This document shows, piece by piece, positions 17,116 to 26,425 of a stretch of DNA of 33,010 nucleotides. Below the pieces are notes generated by a model that worked only from the letters and a program-made list of their open reading frames with translations, had not been told where the DNA came from and made no database searches. The translations under genes and the position numbers were made by a program. Source of the stretch: JAVBRU01 sp031547595 (GTDB taxonomy: Bacteria > Bacillota > Clostridia > Christensenellales > Aristaeellaceae); contig JAVBRU010000016.1 in the NCBI GenBank assembly GCA_031547595.1, positions 1-33,010 of the forward strand, in the 5' to 3' direction. Position 1 is the first letter of the stretch. Every line of letters starts with the position of its first letter.

Positions 17116-17927
17116 ATCATTTGCCCTCCAAAGGTAAGATCGGTATGCCGCACCTTCATAGCCATTGCCAGAAACAGCACCGCATTGAAAAGTGCATAGC
17201 CAAGCAACACGGCGGGCAGAGCCTCCGCCATTTCCAGATTTTGCAGGGTGGCATACTGCACGGGCAGGAAGGGCAGCGGGTTTTGCACGGAGATATAATC
17301 CAGAAAGATGCAACCTGCCACGATCAGCAGCCCCAGCTTGGAGGCATTGAACAGGCCAGACGCCAGCAGGAACACAGATATAGTGAACAGGAATGCGCCA
17401 TAGGGCAACAGCGCCAGCAGCGTGGCCACAAAGGGCGAATGATTCTCCACCATCTCGCGCGATATAAAGGGATAGCCCTCCGGCACGTCGCCCCGCACAA
17501 GCGGGCTCCACCCGCTGTGCCCATCTGCCCGAAATAATGAAAAGAAGAAAGAGAAAATCACCAGCAATAGCAAAAACACCGCCACCGCGCACAGGCAATA
17601 CAGCACCTGCGCCGCCAGCCATTTCAGCTTGCCGCCGCGAAACACCAGACAGTTTTGAAACGGGATTTTACGGGGGATTTCGCTGATCATCACCAGAAAA
17701 ATCATGCTGCTTAGCAGGTTGTTAAAGCCGTAATACGCCAGCACAAACACGCTTTCGCTAAGGTACAGGGTGTTTTGGCCCAGGGTAAGCGAACGGAAGG
17801 CCTTGGTGGTTTCGATGAAGCAGACAAAGAAAACGGTGAGAACCATCATCAGTGTGCGGGGTGTGCGAAGCCACGCATCAAGGTTGCTAAACGCCATGGC
17901 AGCGATGGAATTTGCTCTCTTACCCAC
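17112..17927 (-). CDS. ABC-2 type permease, second of two
   Basis: A 271-residue membrane protein with about six hydrophobic segments (for example LMMVLTVFFVCFIET near the start, VAVFLLLLVIFSFFFSLF in the middle) and an extracellular loop after the third. The GTG at 17927 is chosen: a perfect AGGAGG lies 7 nt upstream, and the start overlaps the preceding gene by 8 bp. The first ATG (17896) has no ribosome site and would drop about 10 residues. It forms a transporter with the adjacent permease and ATPase; the substrate cannot be read from sequence. Confidence 0.82.
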   Translation of the reverse strand: MGKRANSIAAMAFSNLDAWLRTPRTLMMVLTVFFVCFIETTKAFRSLTLGQNTLYLSESVFVLAYYGFNNLLSSMIFLVMISEIPRKIPFQNCLVFRGGKLKWLAAQVLYCLCAVAVFLLLLVIFSFFFSLFRADGHSGWSPLVRGDVPEGYPFISREMVENHSPFVATLLALLPYGAFLFTISVFLLASGLFNASKLGLLIVAGCIFLDYISVQNPLPFLPVQYATLQNLEMAEALPAVLLGYALFNAVLFLAMAMKVRHTDLTFGGQMI

Positions 17928-18714
17928 GGCACAGCCTCCTTTTGATGCCCGCAAAGTACAGCCCGCCCGCGCCAACCAGCAGCAGCAGATGAAAGCCCAG
18001 TGCGATCCAGTAATCCTTCCAAAAGATGTCGTTATTGTACAGGCCGGTGAAATCCGGCAGCATCCAGCCTTTTTGAAACAGCAAGAACGAGAAGCCGCTT
18101 TTCCACACGTAGTACAGCACCACCGGCAGCACGACCACCAGCTGTGTATCCGGCATCCAAGGCGCAACCGCCAGCGCGATAACAGACCACAGCGCGCCGG
18201 TGATGGCCAGCCCCACGGCAGCATGCAGATACGCGGGCCACGCATAAGGCAGCCTGGCAAGCGTGTCATACACCGTGCCGGGGATGAACAGCACCTCTAC
18301 ATCCGGGCGGACTGCAATATCATACGGCCCGGCCAGCACATGCCACAGCAGCGAATGGAGAAGGCATGCCCCGCCAAGCGCAACCGCCCCGCACAGCGCA
18401 GCCGCGGTCAGCTTGGTGAGCGCATATTGCTTCAGCGTGCCGCGCATCGCGCGGGGCAAGAGAAACCCCGTGCGGATTTCCTCCACCTGCAAAATGGCAT
18501 AGGCCAGCGCAGCGCAAAAGGGAATGATCAGAATGGCGCCGCCAAAGAACAGCGGGGTAAAGCTTTGCCCCATGGCGGACATGTACTGTCTGTCGCCATC
18601 TATGCAGCGGGTGATCCACATGGGCAGCGAAGTTCCCAGCAAACACAGCAGGAACCCTGCCGTGCCGATATATACATGCGGCCGGCGAAACGCGTTTTTC
18701 AATTCTTCGCGCAC
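17920..18714 (-). CDS. ABC-2 type permease, first of two
   Basis: A 264-residue protein with six or so membrane helices. A short cytoplasmic start (REELKNAFRRPHVYIG) leads into the first helix, as in ABC-2 exporters, and it ends with the basic tail GIKRRLCRG. The start is GTG at 18714, 3 bp after the stop of exported paralogue 1, whose last codons (GGGAG) also serve as the ribosome site. The two permeases differ clearly in sequence, so they probably form a heterodimer. Confidence 0.82.
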   Translation of the reverse strand: MREELKNAFRRPHVYIGTAGFLLCLLGTSLPMWITRCIDGDRQYMSAMGQSFTPLFFGGAILIIPFCAALAYAILQVEEIRTGFLLPRAMRGTLKQYALTKLTAAALCGAVALGGACLLHSLLWHVLAGPYDIAVRPDVEVLFIPGTVYDTLARLPYAWPAYLHAAVGLAITGALWSVIALAVAPWMPDTQLVVVLPVVLYYVWKSGFSFLLFQKGWMLPDFTGLYNNDIFWKDYWIALGFHLLLLVGAGGLYFAGIKRRLCRG

Positions 18715-18717
18715 GGC

Positions 18718-19728
18718 TTACTCCCAGTTGATGATGGCAGGGGCATACTGCCTGTCCTGCCGTTTATCGGTGTTCAGGGCATACAGTTCGCCGCTTTGCG
18801 CGTTGACCACCAGAATGTTCAGGTTGTTATAGCCAAGAAACTGCGCTTCCCTGTCCGGCTCGTCAAAGGAGGAGGCCAGCGCACCGCGGATTTGTCCCTT
18901 GGCCACCCACACGGGCATCAGCAGATATTCCTTGCCCAGCTTGGCCTTGTCAAAAAACAGCATGTATCCAAAGTGCACCTCGTCAAAGCTTTGCACATAG
19001 CCGCCCTCAATGGCCGTTTGGAAGGCTTTTTTGATGTCCTCAAAGGGCAATAGCGGCACATCCTCCGCCTCCACCTTTATCTCCTTGCAGGCAGAAAGGT
19101 TGACATGGAACTGGTTATCGCTGCGCAGCATGCCGCTTATGCCGTTGCCAAGAACGGCCACGATGGTCTTTGTGGGGTAGCGAAAGCCGCTGCGGATGAG
19201 GAACGGGATGCCATGGAAGGTCTGGTAAAACAGCAGCTGATAATATCCATAATCGCTGCCGGGCACGGAGTAAGCCAGCATATTGCCCAGCTCAAACTGC
19301 TCGTTTTCATAATAGGGCGCATATTGCTTCACGAGGGCCAAAAATGCCTCCGGCGCTTCGGCTAAGGTGTAATTCGGGTTGTCGTATTCTTCCGCCTCCA
19401 GCAGCACATGATCGGGCGTAATAAAGGATATATCCCGATAGAACGTAGCAGATTGGCGGGTGTTGTTTTCCACCGTGAGGGCGGCGGACAGGTTTTTGAG
19501 CGCCTCCGGCCAGGTGACGCGCACAATGGGCACCTTGTCCACCTGCGGCACCACCACGGGGGTGTCAATCACTACGGTCTGGCCTTTGGCAGTGGTGTAG
19601 GCATCCTGCCAGCCGCCGGATACTTCAGCCTGAATTTGCGTGATAGACCGGTCGGGTTGCCCCTGCGCCAAGCAGAAGCCAGGGGATAAAAGTGCCAGTA
19701 TAAGCGCGATGGCAAGCAGCTTTTTCAT
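18718..19728 (-). CDS. Exported protein, DUF6034-like, paralogue 1
   Basis: A 336-residue exported protein. The leader MKKLLAIALILALLSPGFCLAQ is nearly the same as that of the solute-binding protein at 14961-16292, and cleavage after CLA is likely. The mature part is a paralogue of 13723-14859, with matching start, middle and end blocks (…VVNAQSGELYAL…YAPAIINW). The ATG at 19728 has AAAGGAG at good spacing. It is followed at once by the ABC-2 permease, and the 65-bp gap upstream separates it from the anti-sigma-like gene, so one operon is likely. The role may be extracellular sensing or substrate handling for the transporter; this is inference. Confidence 0.78.
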   Translation of the reverse strand: MKKLLAIALILALLSPGFCLAQGQPDRSITQIQAEVSGGWQDAYTTAKGQTVVIDTPVVVPQVDKVPIVRVTWPEALKNLSAALTVENNTRQSATFYRDISFITPDHVLLEAEEYDNPNYTLAEAPEAFLALVKQYAPYYENEQFELGNMLAYSVPGSDYGYYQLLFYQTFHGIPFLIRSGFRYPTKTIVAVLGNGISGMLRSDNQFHVNLSACKEIKVEAEDVPLLPFEDIKKAFQTAIEGGYVQSFDEVHFGYMLFFDKAKLGKEYLLMPVWVAKGQIRGALASSFDEPDREAQFLGYNNLNILVVNAQSGELYALNTDKRQDRQYAPAIINWE

Positions 19729-19793
19729 CGTATTTCTCCTTTTTTGAGTACACAAAAGTAAGGGGTGTGTATTTTACAGATTATTGAAGCAAG

Positions 19794-20939
19794 TTATGGA
19801 TTGGCATACCCCATCGGGATGGGCACCTTTTCGTCCCCCATTATCAGATAAATGGTATCGGTATAGGCGTCGCTGGGCGTGTATTCGGTGTGGTAGCGCA
19901 GGCAGAGGTCGCCATATTCATCGATGTTCAGGCCGCCCCAGCCGGTGGTGTTGACGCCCAGCGGCTTGCCGTTGGCATCCATCAGGTTGCCCTCGCGGCT
20001 CCAGTATTCGCTGTGAATGTCCCACAGGGCATCCTCGTCCCAATCGCTCACCTGCGCCTTGGGCACGGTGATGGAGTAGGTGATGTATACTGTGGCGGGC
20101 GAGAAGTGCAGATCGGTAAAGCGCACGACACCGCCGATTTTGAGGGTATAGGGCGCGGGCGGCTCCACGGCATAGCGGCTGGCCGCGTCCTTCACGTTCA
20201 TGATAAAGTGCATCCCATCGGGGGGATTATCCGTGCGCTCCTTGGTGTAGCGGAACGCCAGGAACAGGTCAATCACGCCCTCGGGCTGGATGGAGGTATA
20301 TTGCTGCGCTTCCTGATCGTAATACTCCATGCGGCAGTCGATCCAGAACAGCACCTCGCCGGGCTGCTCGCCCAGCCTGTACAACACGCTTTCCAGGTTG
20401 ACCTCCAGCCCGTTGATAGCAATCGCGCCGTTGCCGTCCGCCGCCAGGTACATGCCCTCGCGCTGGCACATAGCATAGTAATAGTCCGATGCGATGCCCT
20501 GCATGTTTTCACTGTTCATTTGCTGCTGGGTGAAGGGCTTGGTTTCGGTGGTATCGCGCACGGCATACACCACGCGCAGCACGCGCCCGTCATAGATCGC
20601 CTCGCGCACGCTCCATTCCATCGTGCCCACCTGCGTGGTGCACAGCTCATAATGCACCATGTCCTGCACCTCAGGCAGGGTGTAGTAATATTCTTCGCTG
20701 CCATACATCATGCCCAGGCCAAAGCCAAACACGCCATAATGGTTTAGCACACTGGCGGCAGCGCCGGTCAGCGTGAGGGCGATCAGCGCCGCCAGCAGGG
20801 CGCGGCTCATCAGCTTTTTGCGCTTTGCCTTTTTGTGTTGCAAAGCCTGCTGCGACACCGTTTGCATACGCTCAATCACCACATCCGGTGTATCCGGGAA
20901 GGCGGATTCGAGGAGTTTTTTGAAGCCCTGGTCGCTCAT
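19794..20939 (-). CDS. Membrane anti-sigma-like protein with DUF4179 domain
   Basis: A 381-residue protein. The cytoplasmic start (residues 1-45, ending HKKAKRKKL) is followed by one membrane helix (about 46-64, ALLAALIALTLTGAAAS) and a large extracellular part. The GVFGFGLGMMYG...YYTLPEVQ stretch and the later YDGRVLRVVYAVRD segment fit DUF4179 proteins, which are coded after ECF sigma factors in Bacillota and are thought to hold the sigma factor at the membrane. It starts 1 bp after the sigma gene stop. The C-terminal YTLKIGGVVRFTDLHFSPATVYITY region looks like a second beta domain (DUF5643-like). Confidence 0.85.
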   Translation of the reverse strand: MSDQGFKKLLESAFPDTPDVVIERMQTVSQQALQHKKAKRKKLMSRALLAALIALTLTGAAASVLNHYGVFGFGLGMMYGSEEYYYTLPEVQDMVHYELCTTQVGTMEWSVREAIYDGRVLRVVYAVRDTTETKPFTQQQMNSENMQGIASDYYYAMCQREGMYLAADGNGAIAINGLEVNLESVLYRLGEQPGEVLFWIDCRMEYYDQEAQQYTSIQPEGVIDLFLAFRYTKERTDNPPDGMHFIMNVKDAASRYAVEPPAPYTLKIGGVVRFTDLHFSPATVYITYSITVPKAQVSDWDEDALWDIHSEYWSREGNLMDANGKPLGVNTTGWGGLNIDEYGDLCLRYHTEYTPSDAYTDTIYLIMGDEKVPIPMGYANP

Positions 20940-20940
20940 G

Positions 20941-21417
<477 letters not shown>

Positions 21418-21475
21418 GTTCATCTCCCTTCATCCATTAGACGATGAGGACGCGGCATCGGTTCGTTATATGTTA

Positions 21476-21504
21476 AATATAGATTGCGCTGTTCGCCTTG
21501 TCAA
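21476..21504 (-). promoter_or_regulatory. Sigma-factor gene promoter
   Basis: Minus strand TTGACA (21499-21504), 17 bp, TATATT (21476-21481). The -35 box overlaps the -35 box of the divergent helicase promoter by 5 bp. Confidence 0.75.
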
Positions 21505-21526
21505 GCACTGCAAATCATATTATAAT
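21498..21526 (+). promoter_or_regulatory. Helicase operon promoter
   Basis: Plus strand TTGTCA (21498-21503), 17 bp, TATAAT (21521-21526), 22 bp before the helicase ATG, with the ribosome site between. It shares its -35 position with the divergent sigma-factor promoter. Confidence 0.85.
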
Positions 21527-21547
21527 GGATCAAAAGGGGGAGAGGGA

Positions 21548-23812
21548 ATGAACCTGGAGCAACTGCTGGAGCAATTGAAGGCCAGTGCGGATTTTATGCA
21601 GCAGGTGACGCATTGGCGCGTCATCCCCGCGCGCCCTGCCCGCTTTGTGGAGTATCCGGAGGGTGTGGACCCCCGCATTCCCCTTGCGCTGCAAAAGCAC
21701 GGCATCAGCAAGCTGTACACCCATCAGGCCGCGTGCTATAAGGCGGCGCTGAACGGGCATGATTTTGTGGTAGTCACGCCCACGGCATCGGGCAAAACGC
21801 TGTGCTATAACCTGCCCGTCATCAGCGAAATTTTGAAAAACCCCGATGCGCGGGCGCTGTATTTGTTCCCCACCAAGGCGCTCAGCAGCGATCAGGTGAG
21901 TGAGTTGTACGAGCTGATCACGCTGCTGGGTGCGGACATCAAAACCTTCACTTACGACGGCGACACGCCGGGCGCGGCGCGGCGCGCCATCCGCCAGGCG
22001 GGGCATGTGGTGGTCACCAACCCCGATATGCTGCACAGCGGCATTTTGCCGCACCACACCAAGTGGGTCAAGCTGTTTGAAAACCTCAAATACATCGTGA
22101 TTGACGAAATCCACAGCTATCGCGGCGTGTTTGGCAGCAATCTCGCCAACGTGCTTCGCCGCCTCATCCGCCTGTGCGAGTTTTATGGCAGCCACCCGCA
22201 GTTTATCCTGTGCAGCGCGACCATCCAAAACCCCAAGGAACTGGCCGAAATGCTGACAGGGCGCGAAATCTGCTGCATTGACGACAACGGCGCACCCTCC
22301 GGCGCGCGGCATTTCATATTCTATAACCCCCCTGTGGTCAACGAGCAGCTGGGCATCCGCAAATCCGTGCTGCACGAAACGCGGCGCATGGCGTCGCTGC
22401 TGGTGCGAAACGGCGTGCAAAGCATCGTGTTTGCCAAAAGCCGCCTGCAGGTGGAGGTGCTCACCCGCCAATTGAAAGAGCTGGTGAAGGACCCCATCGG
22501 CAACGCCGGGCTGGTGCGCGGCTACCGCGGCGGGTATTTGCCCTCCGAGCGCCGGGAGATCGAGCAGGGGCTTCGCGCGGGGCGCATTGGCGCGGTGGTA
22601 TCCACAAACGCGCTGGAGCTTGGCATAGACATCGGCGCGCTGGAGGCCTGCGTGCTGTGCGGCTATCCCGGCACCATTGCCAGCACCTGGCAGCAGGCTG
22701 GGCGCGCGGGGCGGCGGCACGGCGTATCCGCCACGTTCATGGTGGCGTCCTCCTCGGCAATCGATCAATATATCATCTCCCACCCGGATTACTTTTTTGA
22801 GCAATCGCCAGAGCACGCCCTCGTCAATCCGGACAACCTCTACGTGCTGCTCAGCCACCTGAAATGCGCGGCGTACGAGCTGCCCTTCAAGGATGGCGAG
22901 AGCCTGGGCAACGCGCTGGGCGGCACGGAAATGCTGGATTACCTGTGTGACGCGCAAATTCTGCGCCACGTGGGCGACACGTATCATTGGATGGCGGAGG
23001 ATTTCCCCGCCAGCGAAATGAGCCTTCGCACCGCCATGACGGAGAATTATCTGATCATGGACATCAGTGACCCCGGACACCCGCGCATGGTGGGCGAAAT
23101 GGACCGCTTCACCGTGCCCATGCTGCTGCACGAAAACGCCATTTATATGCACGAGGGGCAGACCTACCAGGTGGAAAAGCTGGATTTTGACGCCTGCAAG
23201 GCATTCATCCGCAAGGTGGATGTGGATTATTACACCGATGCCGATTTGAACGTCAGCCTCAGCCTCCTGGACATCGAAAAAGAAGAGCAGGATGCGGCGT
23301 ATGGCGAAGTAAAAGTCACCTCCATCGTCAAGATTTTCAAAAAGATGCATTTTGAAACCGGCGAGAACCTCGGTTTTGGCCCCGTGATGCTGCCGGAAAC
23401 CGATATGCACACCACCGCCATGTGGCGCACCGTGCCGGACGACATCGCCGCAAGGTACGAAAAAGACGACCTGCAGGGCGGCATGTTGGGCATTGCCAAC
23501 CTGATGCGCATCATCGCGCCGTTATACCTGATGTGCTCGCCCCGCGATGTGGCGATTTCCTATCAGGTGAAGTGCCCGTTCACAGACAAGCCCACGCTGA
23601 TTTTGTATGACAACTGCCCCGGCGGCGTCGGGCTGTCGGAAAAGGCCTTTCGCATGCGGGATGCGCTGTTGATGCACGCACTGACCGCCGTCAGCGATTG
23701 CCCCTGCCCGCAGGGCTGTCCATCGTGCGTTGGGCCGCTGGGCGAGGTGGGCCAGCACGGCAAGGCCATGGCCAAGCGCTTATTGGAGGATATATTGCAT
23801 GTCCATCGCTGA
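21548..23812 (+). CDS. mrfA: MrfA/YprA-like DEAD/DEAH helicase with C-terminal DUF1998
   Basis: A 754-residue helicase, close to the usual length of MrfA. Motifs in order: TPTASGKT (Walker A), FPTKALSSDQ (Ia), TNPDML (Ib), IDEIHSYRG (II), CSATI (III), FAKSRLQVE (IV), STNALELGIDIGALE (V) and QQAGRAGRR (VI). The C-terminal DUF1998 part ends with the zinc-type CPCPQGCPSC. In B. subtilis, MrfA acts with the nuclease MrfB to repair mitomycin C damage. No MrfB is seen next to it here; the gene instead leads an operon with ALDH, an RNA methyltransferase and YwlG. A purine-rich GGGGGAGAGGG precedes the ATG. Confidence 0.9.
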   Translation: MNLEQLLEQLKASADFMQQVTHWRVIPARPARFVEYPEGVDPRIPLALQKHGISKLYTHQAACYKAALNGHDFVVVTPTASGKTLCYNLPVISEILKNPDARALYLFPTKALSSDQVSELYELITLLGADIKTFTYDGDTPGAARRAIRQAGHVVVTNPDMLHSGILPHHTKWVKLFENLKYIVIDEIHSYRGVFGSNLANVLRRLIRLCEFYGSHPQFILCSATIQNPKELAEMLTGREICCIDDNGAPSGARHFIFYNPPVVNEQLGIRKSVLHETRRMASLLVRNGVQSIVFAKSRLQVEVLTRQLKELVKDPIGNAGLVRGYRGGYLPSERREIEQGLRAGRIGAVVSTNALELGIDIGALEACVLCGYPGTIASTWQQAGRAGRRHGVSATFMVASSSAIDQYIISHPDYFFEQSPEHALVNPDNLYVLLSHLKCAAYELPFKDGESLGNALGGTEMLDYLCDAQILRHVGDTYHWMAEDFPASEMSLRTAMTENYLIMDISDPGHPRMVGEMDRFTVPMLLHENAIYMHEGQTYQVEKLDFDACKAFIRKVDVDYYTDADLNVSLSLLDIEKEEQDAAYGEVKVTSIVKIFKKMHFETGENLGFGPVMLPETDMHTTAMWRTVPDDIAARYEKDDLQGGMLGIANLMRIIAPLYLMCSPRDVAISYQVKCPFTDKPTLILYDNCPGGVGLSEKAFRMRDALLMHALTAVSDCPCPQGCPSCVGPLGEVGQHGKAMAKRLLEDILHVHR

Positions 23813-25154
23813 CATTGTGGCCGCGCAAAGAAGCGCGCCTTGGAACGCATTGACCGTTGAGGAGCGCAGGGCTGCTTTGCTGCGCCTGAAAGAAATCATA
23901 CTGGATCGGCAGGAAGCCATCTGTGAAGCGCTCCAAAAAGACCTCGGCAAAAGCCCCTGTGAGGCGTACATGACGGAGATTGGCATGGTGCTGACCGAAA
24001 TTGGCGATGCCGTAAAGCACCTGAAAGCCTGGGCGAAGCCCCGGCGCGTGCCCACCCCGATTGCACAGTTCCCCGCCCGCAGCTTCATGTTACGGGAGCC
24101 CTACGGCGTGGTGTTGATCATGGCACCGTGGAACTATCCCTTCCAGCTCACCCTATCGCCCCTGGTGGGCGCGTTTGCCGCAGGCAACCGCTGCGTTCTC
24201 AAGCCCAGCAATGACGCGCCGCACACCACGGCCATCATTCAGGAGATCATCGCAAAGTGGATGCCGCCGGAGTTTGTGGCGGTGGTCACGGGCGGACGCT
24301 TGGAAAATCAGGCGCTGCTGGACGAGCGGTTTGACTACATTTTCTTCACAGGCGGCGTCACTGTGGGCAAGCTGGTGCTGGAAAAGGCCGCAAAACACGC
24401 AACGCCGGTCACGCTGGAGCTGGGCGGCAAAAGCCCCTGCATTGTGGACGAAACGGCAGACATCGCTGTTGCCGCGCGGCGCATCGCCTTTGGCAAGGCG
24501 CTCAACAGCGGGCAGACCTGCGTTGCGCCCGATTATCTGTATGTGCATCAGTCGGTGGCAGAGCCGCTGATGCAAGCCATCAAAGCCTGCTGGCAGCAGT
24601 TTTATGGTGATGCCCTGCAATGCGATCAGTGGCCCAAAATGGTGAACCAGAAGCATTACAACCGCGTGATGGGCTTAATCAAAAATGAAACCGTATACTA
24701 TGGCGGCCGGGGCGATGGGCAGCGTATCTCCCCTACCCTGCTGACCGGCATCACCTGGGACAGCCCCGCCATGCAGGAGGAGGTCTTTGGCCCGGTGCTG
24801 CCGGTGCTGCTGTATGACGATATAAAGCAGGTGATTTCCGCGGTCAACGCGCACGAAAAGCCCCTGGCGCTGTATCTGTTCACAGGCAGCAAAGAAACAG
24901 AAGACGCCGTGCTTGGGCGCGTATCCTTTGGCGGCGGCTGCGTCAATGACACCATCATCCACCTGGCCACCCCGCACATGCCCTTTGGCGGCGTGGGGCA
25001 CAGCGGCATGGGCGGTTATCATGGCAAGTTTTCGTTTGATACCTTCAGCCATACCAAGAGCATCGTCAAAAAAGCGAACTGGCTGGATTTGCCCATGCGC
25101 TACCCGCCCTTTGACAAAAAGAAGCAACAGCTGATCGAAAAATTTATGAAGTAG
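23799..25154 (+). CDS. Aldehyde dehydrogenase (class 3 / YwdH-like)
   Basis: A 451-residue NAD(P)-dependent aldehyde dehydrogenase. The key parts are visible: APWNYPFQL (substrate/cofactor channel), LKPSNDAPHT, FTGGVTVGKLV (cofactor loop), the base Glu in LELGGKSP, the nucleophile Cys in NSGQTCVAPDY, and the late EEVFGPVLPV and PFGGVGHSGMG. The length, and the lack of an N-terminal extension, match the ALDH3 group, which oxidises fatty and other medium- to long-chain aldehydes. The ATG at 23799 has GGAGG upstream and overlaps the helicase end by 14 bp, so translation is coupled. Its pairing with a repair helicase is not explained by known function. Confidence 0.92.
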   Translation: MSIADIVAAQRSAPWNALTVEERRAALLRLKEIILDRQEAICEALQKDLGKSPCEAYMTEIGMVLTEIGDAVKHLKAWAKPRRVPTPIAQFPARSFMLREPYGVVLIMAPWNYPFQLTLSPLVGAFAAGNRCVLKPSNDAPHTTAIIQEIIAKWMPPEFVAVVTGGRLENQALLDERFDYIFFTGGVTVGKLVLEKAAKHATPVTLELGGKSPCIVDETADIAVAARRIAFGKALNSGQTCVAPDYLYVHQSVAEPLMQAIKACWQQFYGDALQCDQWPKMVNQKHYNRVMGLIKNETVYYGGRGDGQRISPTLLTGITWDSPAMQEEVFGPVLPVLLYDDIKQVISAVNAHEKPLALYLFTGSKETEDAVLGRVSFGGGCVNDTIIHLATPHMPFGGVGHSGMGGYHGKFSFDTFSHTKSIVKKANWLDLPMRYPPFDKKKQQLIEKFMK

Positions 25155-25164
25155 GCGATACACC

Positions 25165-25881
25165 GTGCCGAGCCTCGAAACCTATGACCGTTCCCTTGAT
25201 TATTCCTACGCCCCCGGCGTGTTCCCCACGCTGGAGGCGCTCACCCGCGCGCCGCAGCGCGTGCGCCGCGTGCTCACACACTCCCGCGCGGAGGGCAGCG
25301 AGGGCTTGGATAAAATCCTTGCGCTCTGCCAGCAGCATAATATCCGCGTGGAGCAGGCAGACAAAGCCCTCGCCCGCGTGTCCGGCAAGGACAACTGCTT
25401 TGCCGCCGCCGTGTTTGCCAAGGAGGCCGCACCGCTGTTGCCCGGATGGCATGTGGTGCTGCACCATATTTCCGATAGCGGGAATCTGGGCACCATCCTG
25501 CGCACCGCGCTGGGCTTTGGCTACCTCGACATTGCCATCATCCGCCCCGCCGCCGATGTGTACGCGCCACCTGTGGTGCGCGCCAGCATGGGCGCGCTGT
25601 TCTCGCTGCGCGTGACGGAGTATGACGATTTTGCGCTTTACCGTGCCCAGTTTCCGCAGCAGACGCTCTTTCCTTTTATGCTGGACGGCGCGCTGCCGCC
25701 GGATGAGGCAAAGAAAGAAGCTCCCTTCTCCCTGATCTTTGGCAATGAGGGCACAGGGCTGCCGCCGGAGTTTGCAGCCTTCGGGCAGCCCATCCGCATC
25801 CCGCACAGCAATGCTATCGACTCCCTCAATCTGTCCATCGCGGCCGCGATTGGCATGTATGAGTTTAGGAAGGAACAATAA
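25165..25881 (+). CDS. SpoU/TrmH-family RNA 2'-O-methyltransferase
   Basis: A 238-residue SPOUT enzyme. The three SpoU motifs are seen: HHISDSGNLGTILRTALGFG (motif 1, with Asn and Arg), FSLIFGNEGTGLPPE (motif 2), and IRIPHSNAIDSLNLSIAAAIG (motif 3), which forms the knot that binds S-adenosylmethionine. An N-terminal substrate-binding part of about 85 residues precedes them. GTG at 25165 is the start, 10 bp after the ALDH stop, with only a weak ribosome site. The target may be tRNA or 23S rRNA; it cannot be assigned from sequence. Confidence 0.88.
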   Translation: MPSLETYDRSLDYSYAPGVFPTLEALTRAPQRVRRVLTHSRAEGSEGLDKILALCQQHNIRVEQADKALARVSGKDNCFAAAVFAKEAAPLLPGWHVVLHHISDSGNLGTILRTALGFGYLDIAIIRPAADVYAPPVVRASMGALFSLRVTEYDDFALYRAQFPQQTLFPFMLDGALPPDEAKKEAPFSLIFGNEGTGLPPEFAAFGQPIRIPHSNAIDSLNLSIAAAIGMYEFRKEQ

Positions 25882-25882
25882 T

Positions 25883-26425
25883 ATGGACAAGCAAATCATT
25901 GAAAATCAGTTGATCGAGGCACTGACAGCGCTGTGCGAAGCCGCTTCCCTGGAGCCGGGTGCACAGATTGTGCTGGGCTGCTCCACCAGCGAGATCACCG
26001 GCGGCGTGATTGGCAAGCAAAGTGCGCCGGAGGTTGGACAATGGGTGGCCGAGGCGATGCTCTCCTTTTGCGAAAAGCATGGCTACACGCCTATATTCCA
26101 GTGCTGCGAGCACCTCAACCGCTCGCTCGTGGTGCCCAAAGCCGCCGCGCTGCGGCATGGCTATACCCGCGTCAATGCTGTGCCCCAGCCCAAGGCGGGT
26201 GGCAGCGTGCCCGCCGCCGCGTGGAAGCTGCTTGCGGAGCCTGCGCTGGTGGTAAACGTACAGGCCGATGCGGGCTTGGATGTGGGCGACACGCTGATTG
26301 GCATGCATATCCGCCCGGTGGCGGTGCCGGTGCGCTGCGTTGTAACCCGTATTGGCGAGGCCAACCTGGTGATGGCGTATGCGCGCCTGCCCTATGTGGG
26401 TGGGAGCCGCGCAGTCTACGAATAA
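25883..26425 (+). CDS. ywlG: YwlG/UPF0340 family protein (TIGR01440)
   Basis: A 180-residue protein with the family marks LGCSTSEITGGVIGKQSA near residue 35, FQCCEHLNRSLV in the middle, and the ending DVGDTLIGMHIRPVAVPVR...YARLPYVGG. The family is conserved in Bacillota with no settled function. The ATG at 25883 follows the methyltransferase stop by 1 bp with AGGAAGGA as ribosome site, so it is the last gene of the helicase operon. Confidence 0.92.
   Translation: MDKQIIENQLIEALTALCEAASLEPGAQIVLGCSTSEITGGVIGKQSAPEVGQWVAEAMLSFCEKHGYTPIFQCCEHLNRSLVVPKAAALRHGYTRVNAVPQPKAGGSVPAAAWKLLAEPALVVNVQADAGLDVGDTLIGMHIRPVAVPVRCVVTRIGEANLVMAYARLPYVGGSRAVYE

Noticed and set aside
21530..23410. Long minus-strand open frame of 626 codons across the helicase gene
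   Set aside because: It is the antisense of the mrfA-like gene, rich in His, Gln, Arg and Val with no domain sense, as expected for shadow frames in GC-rich DNA.
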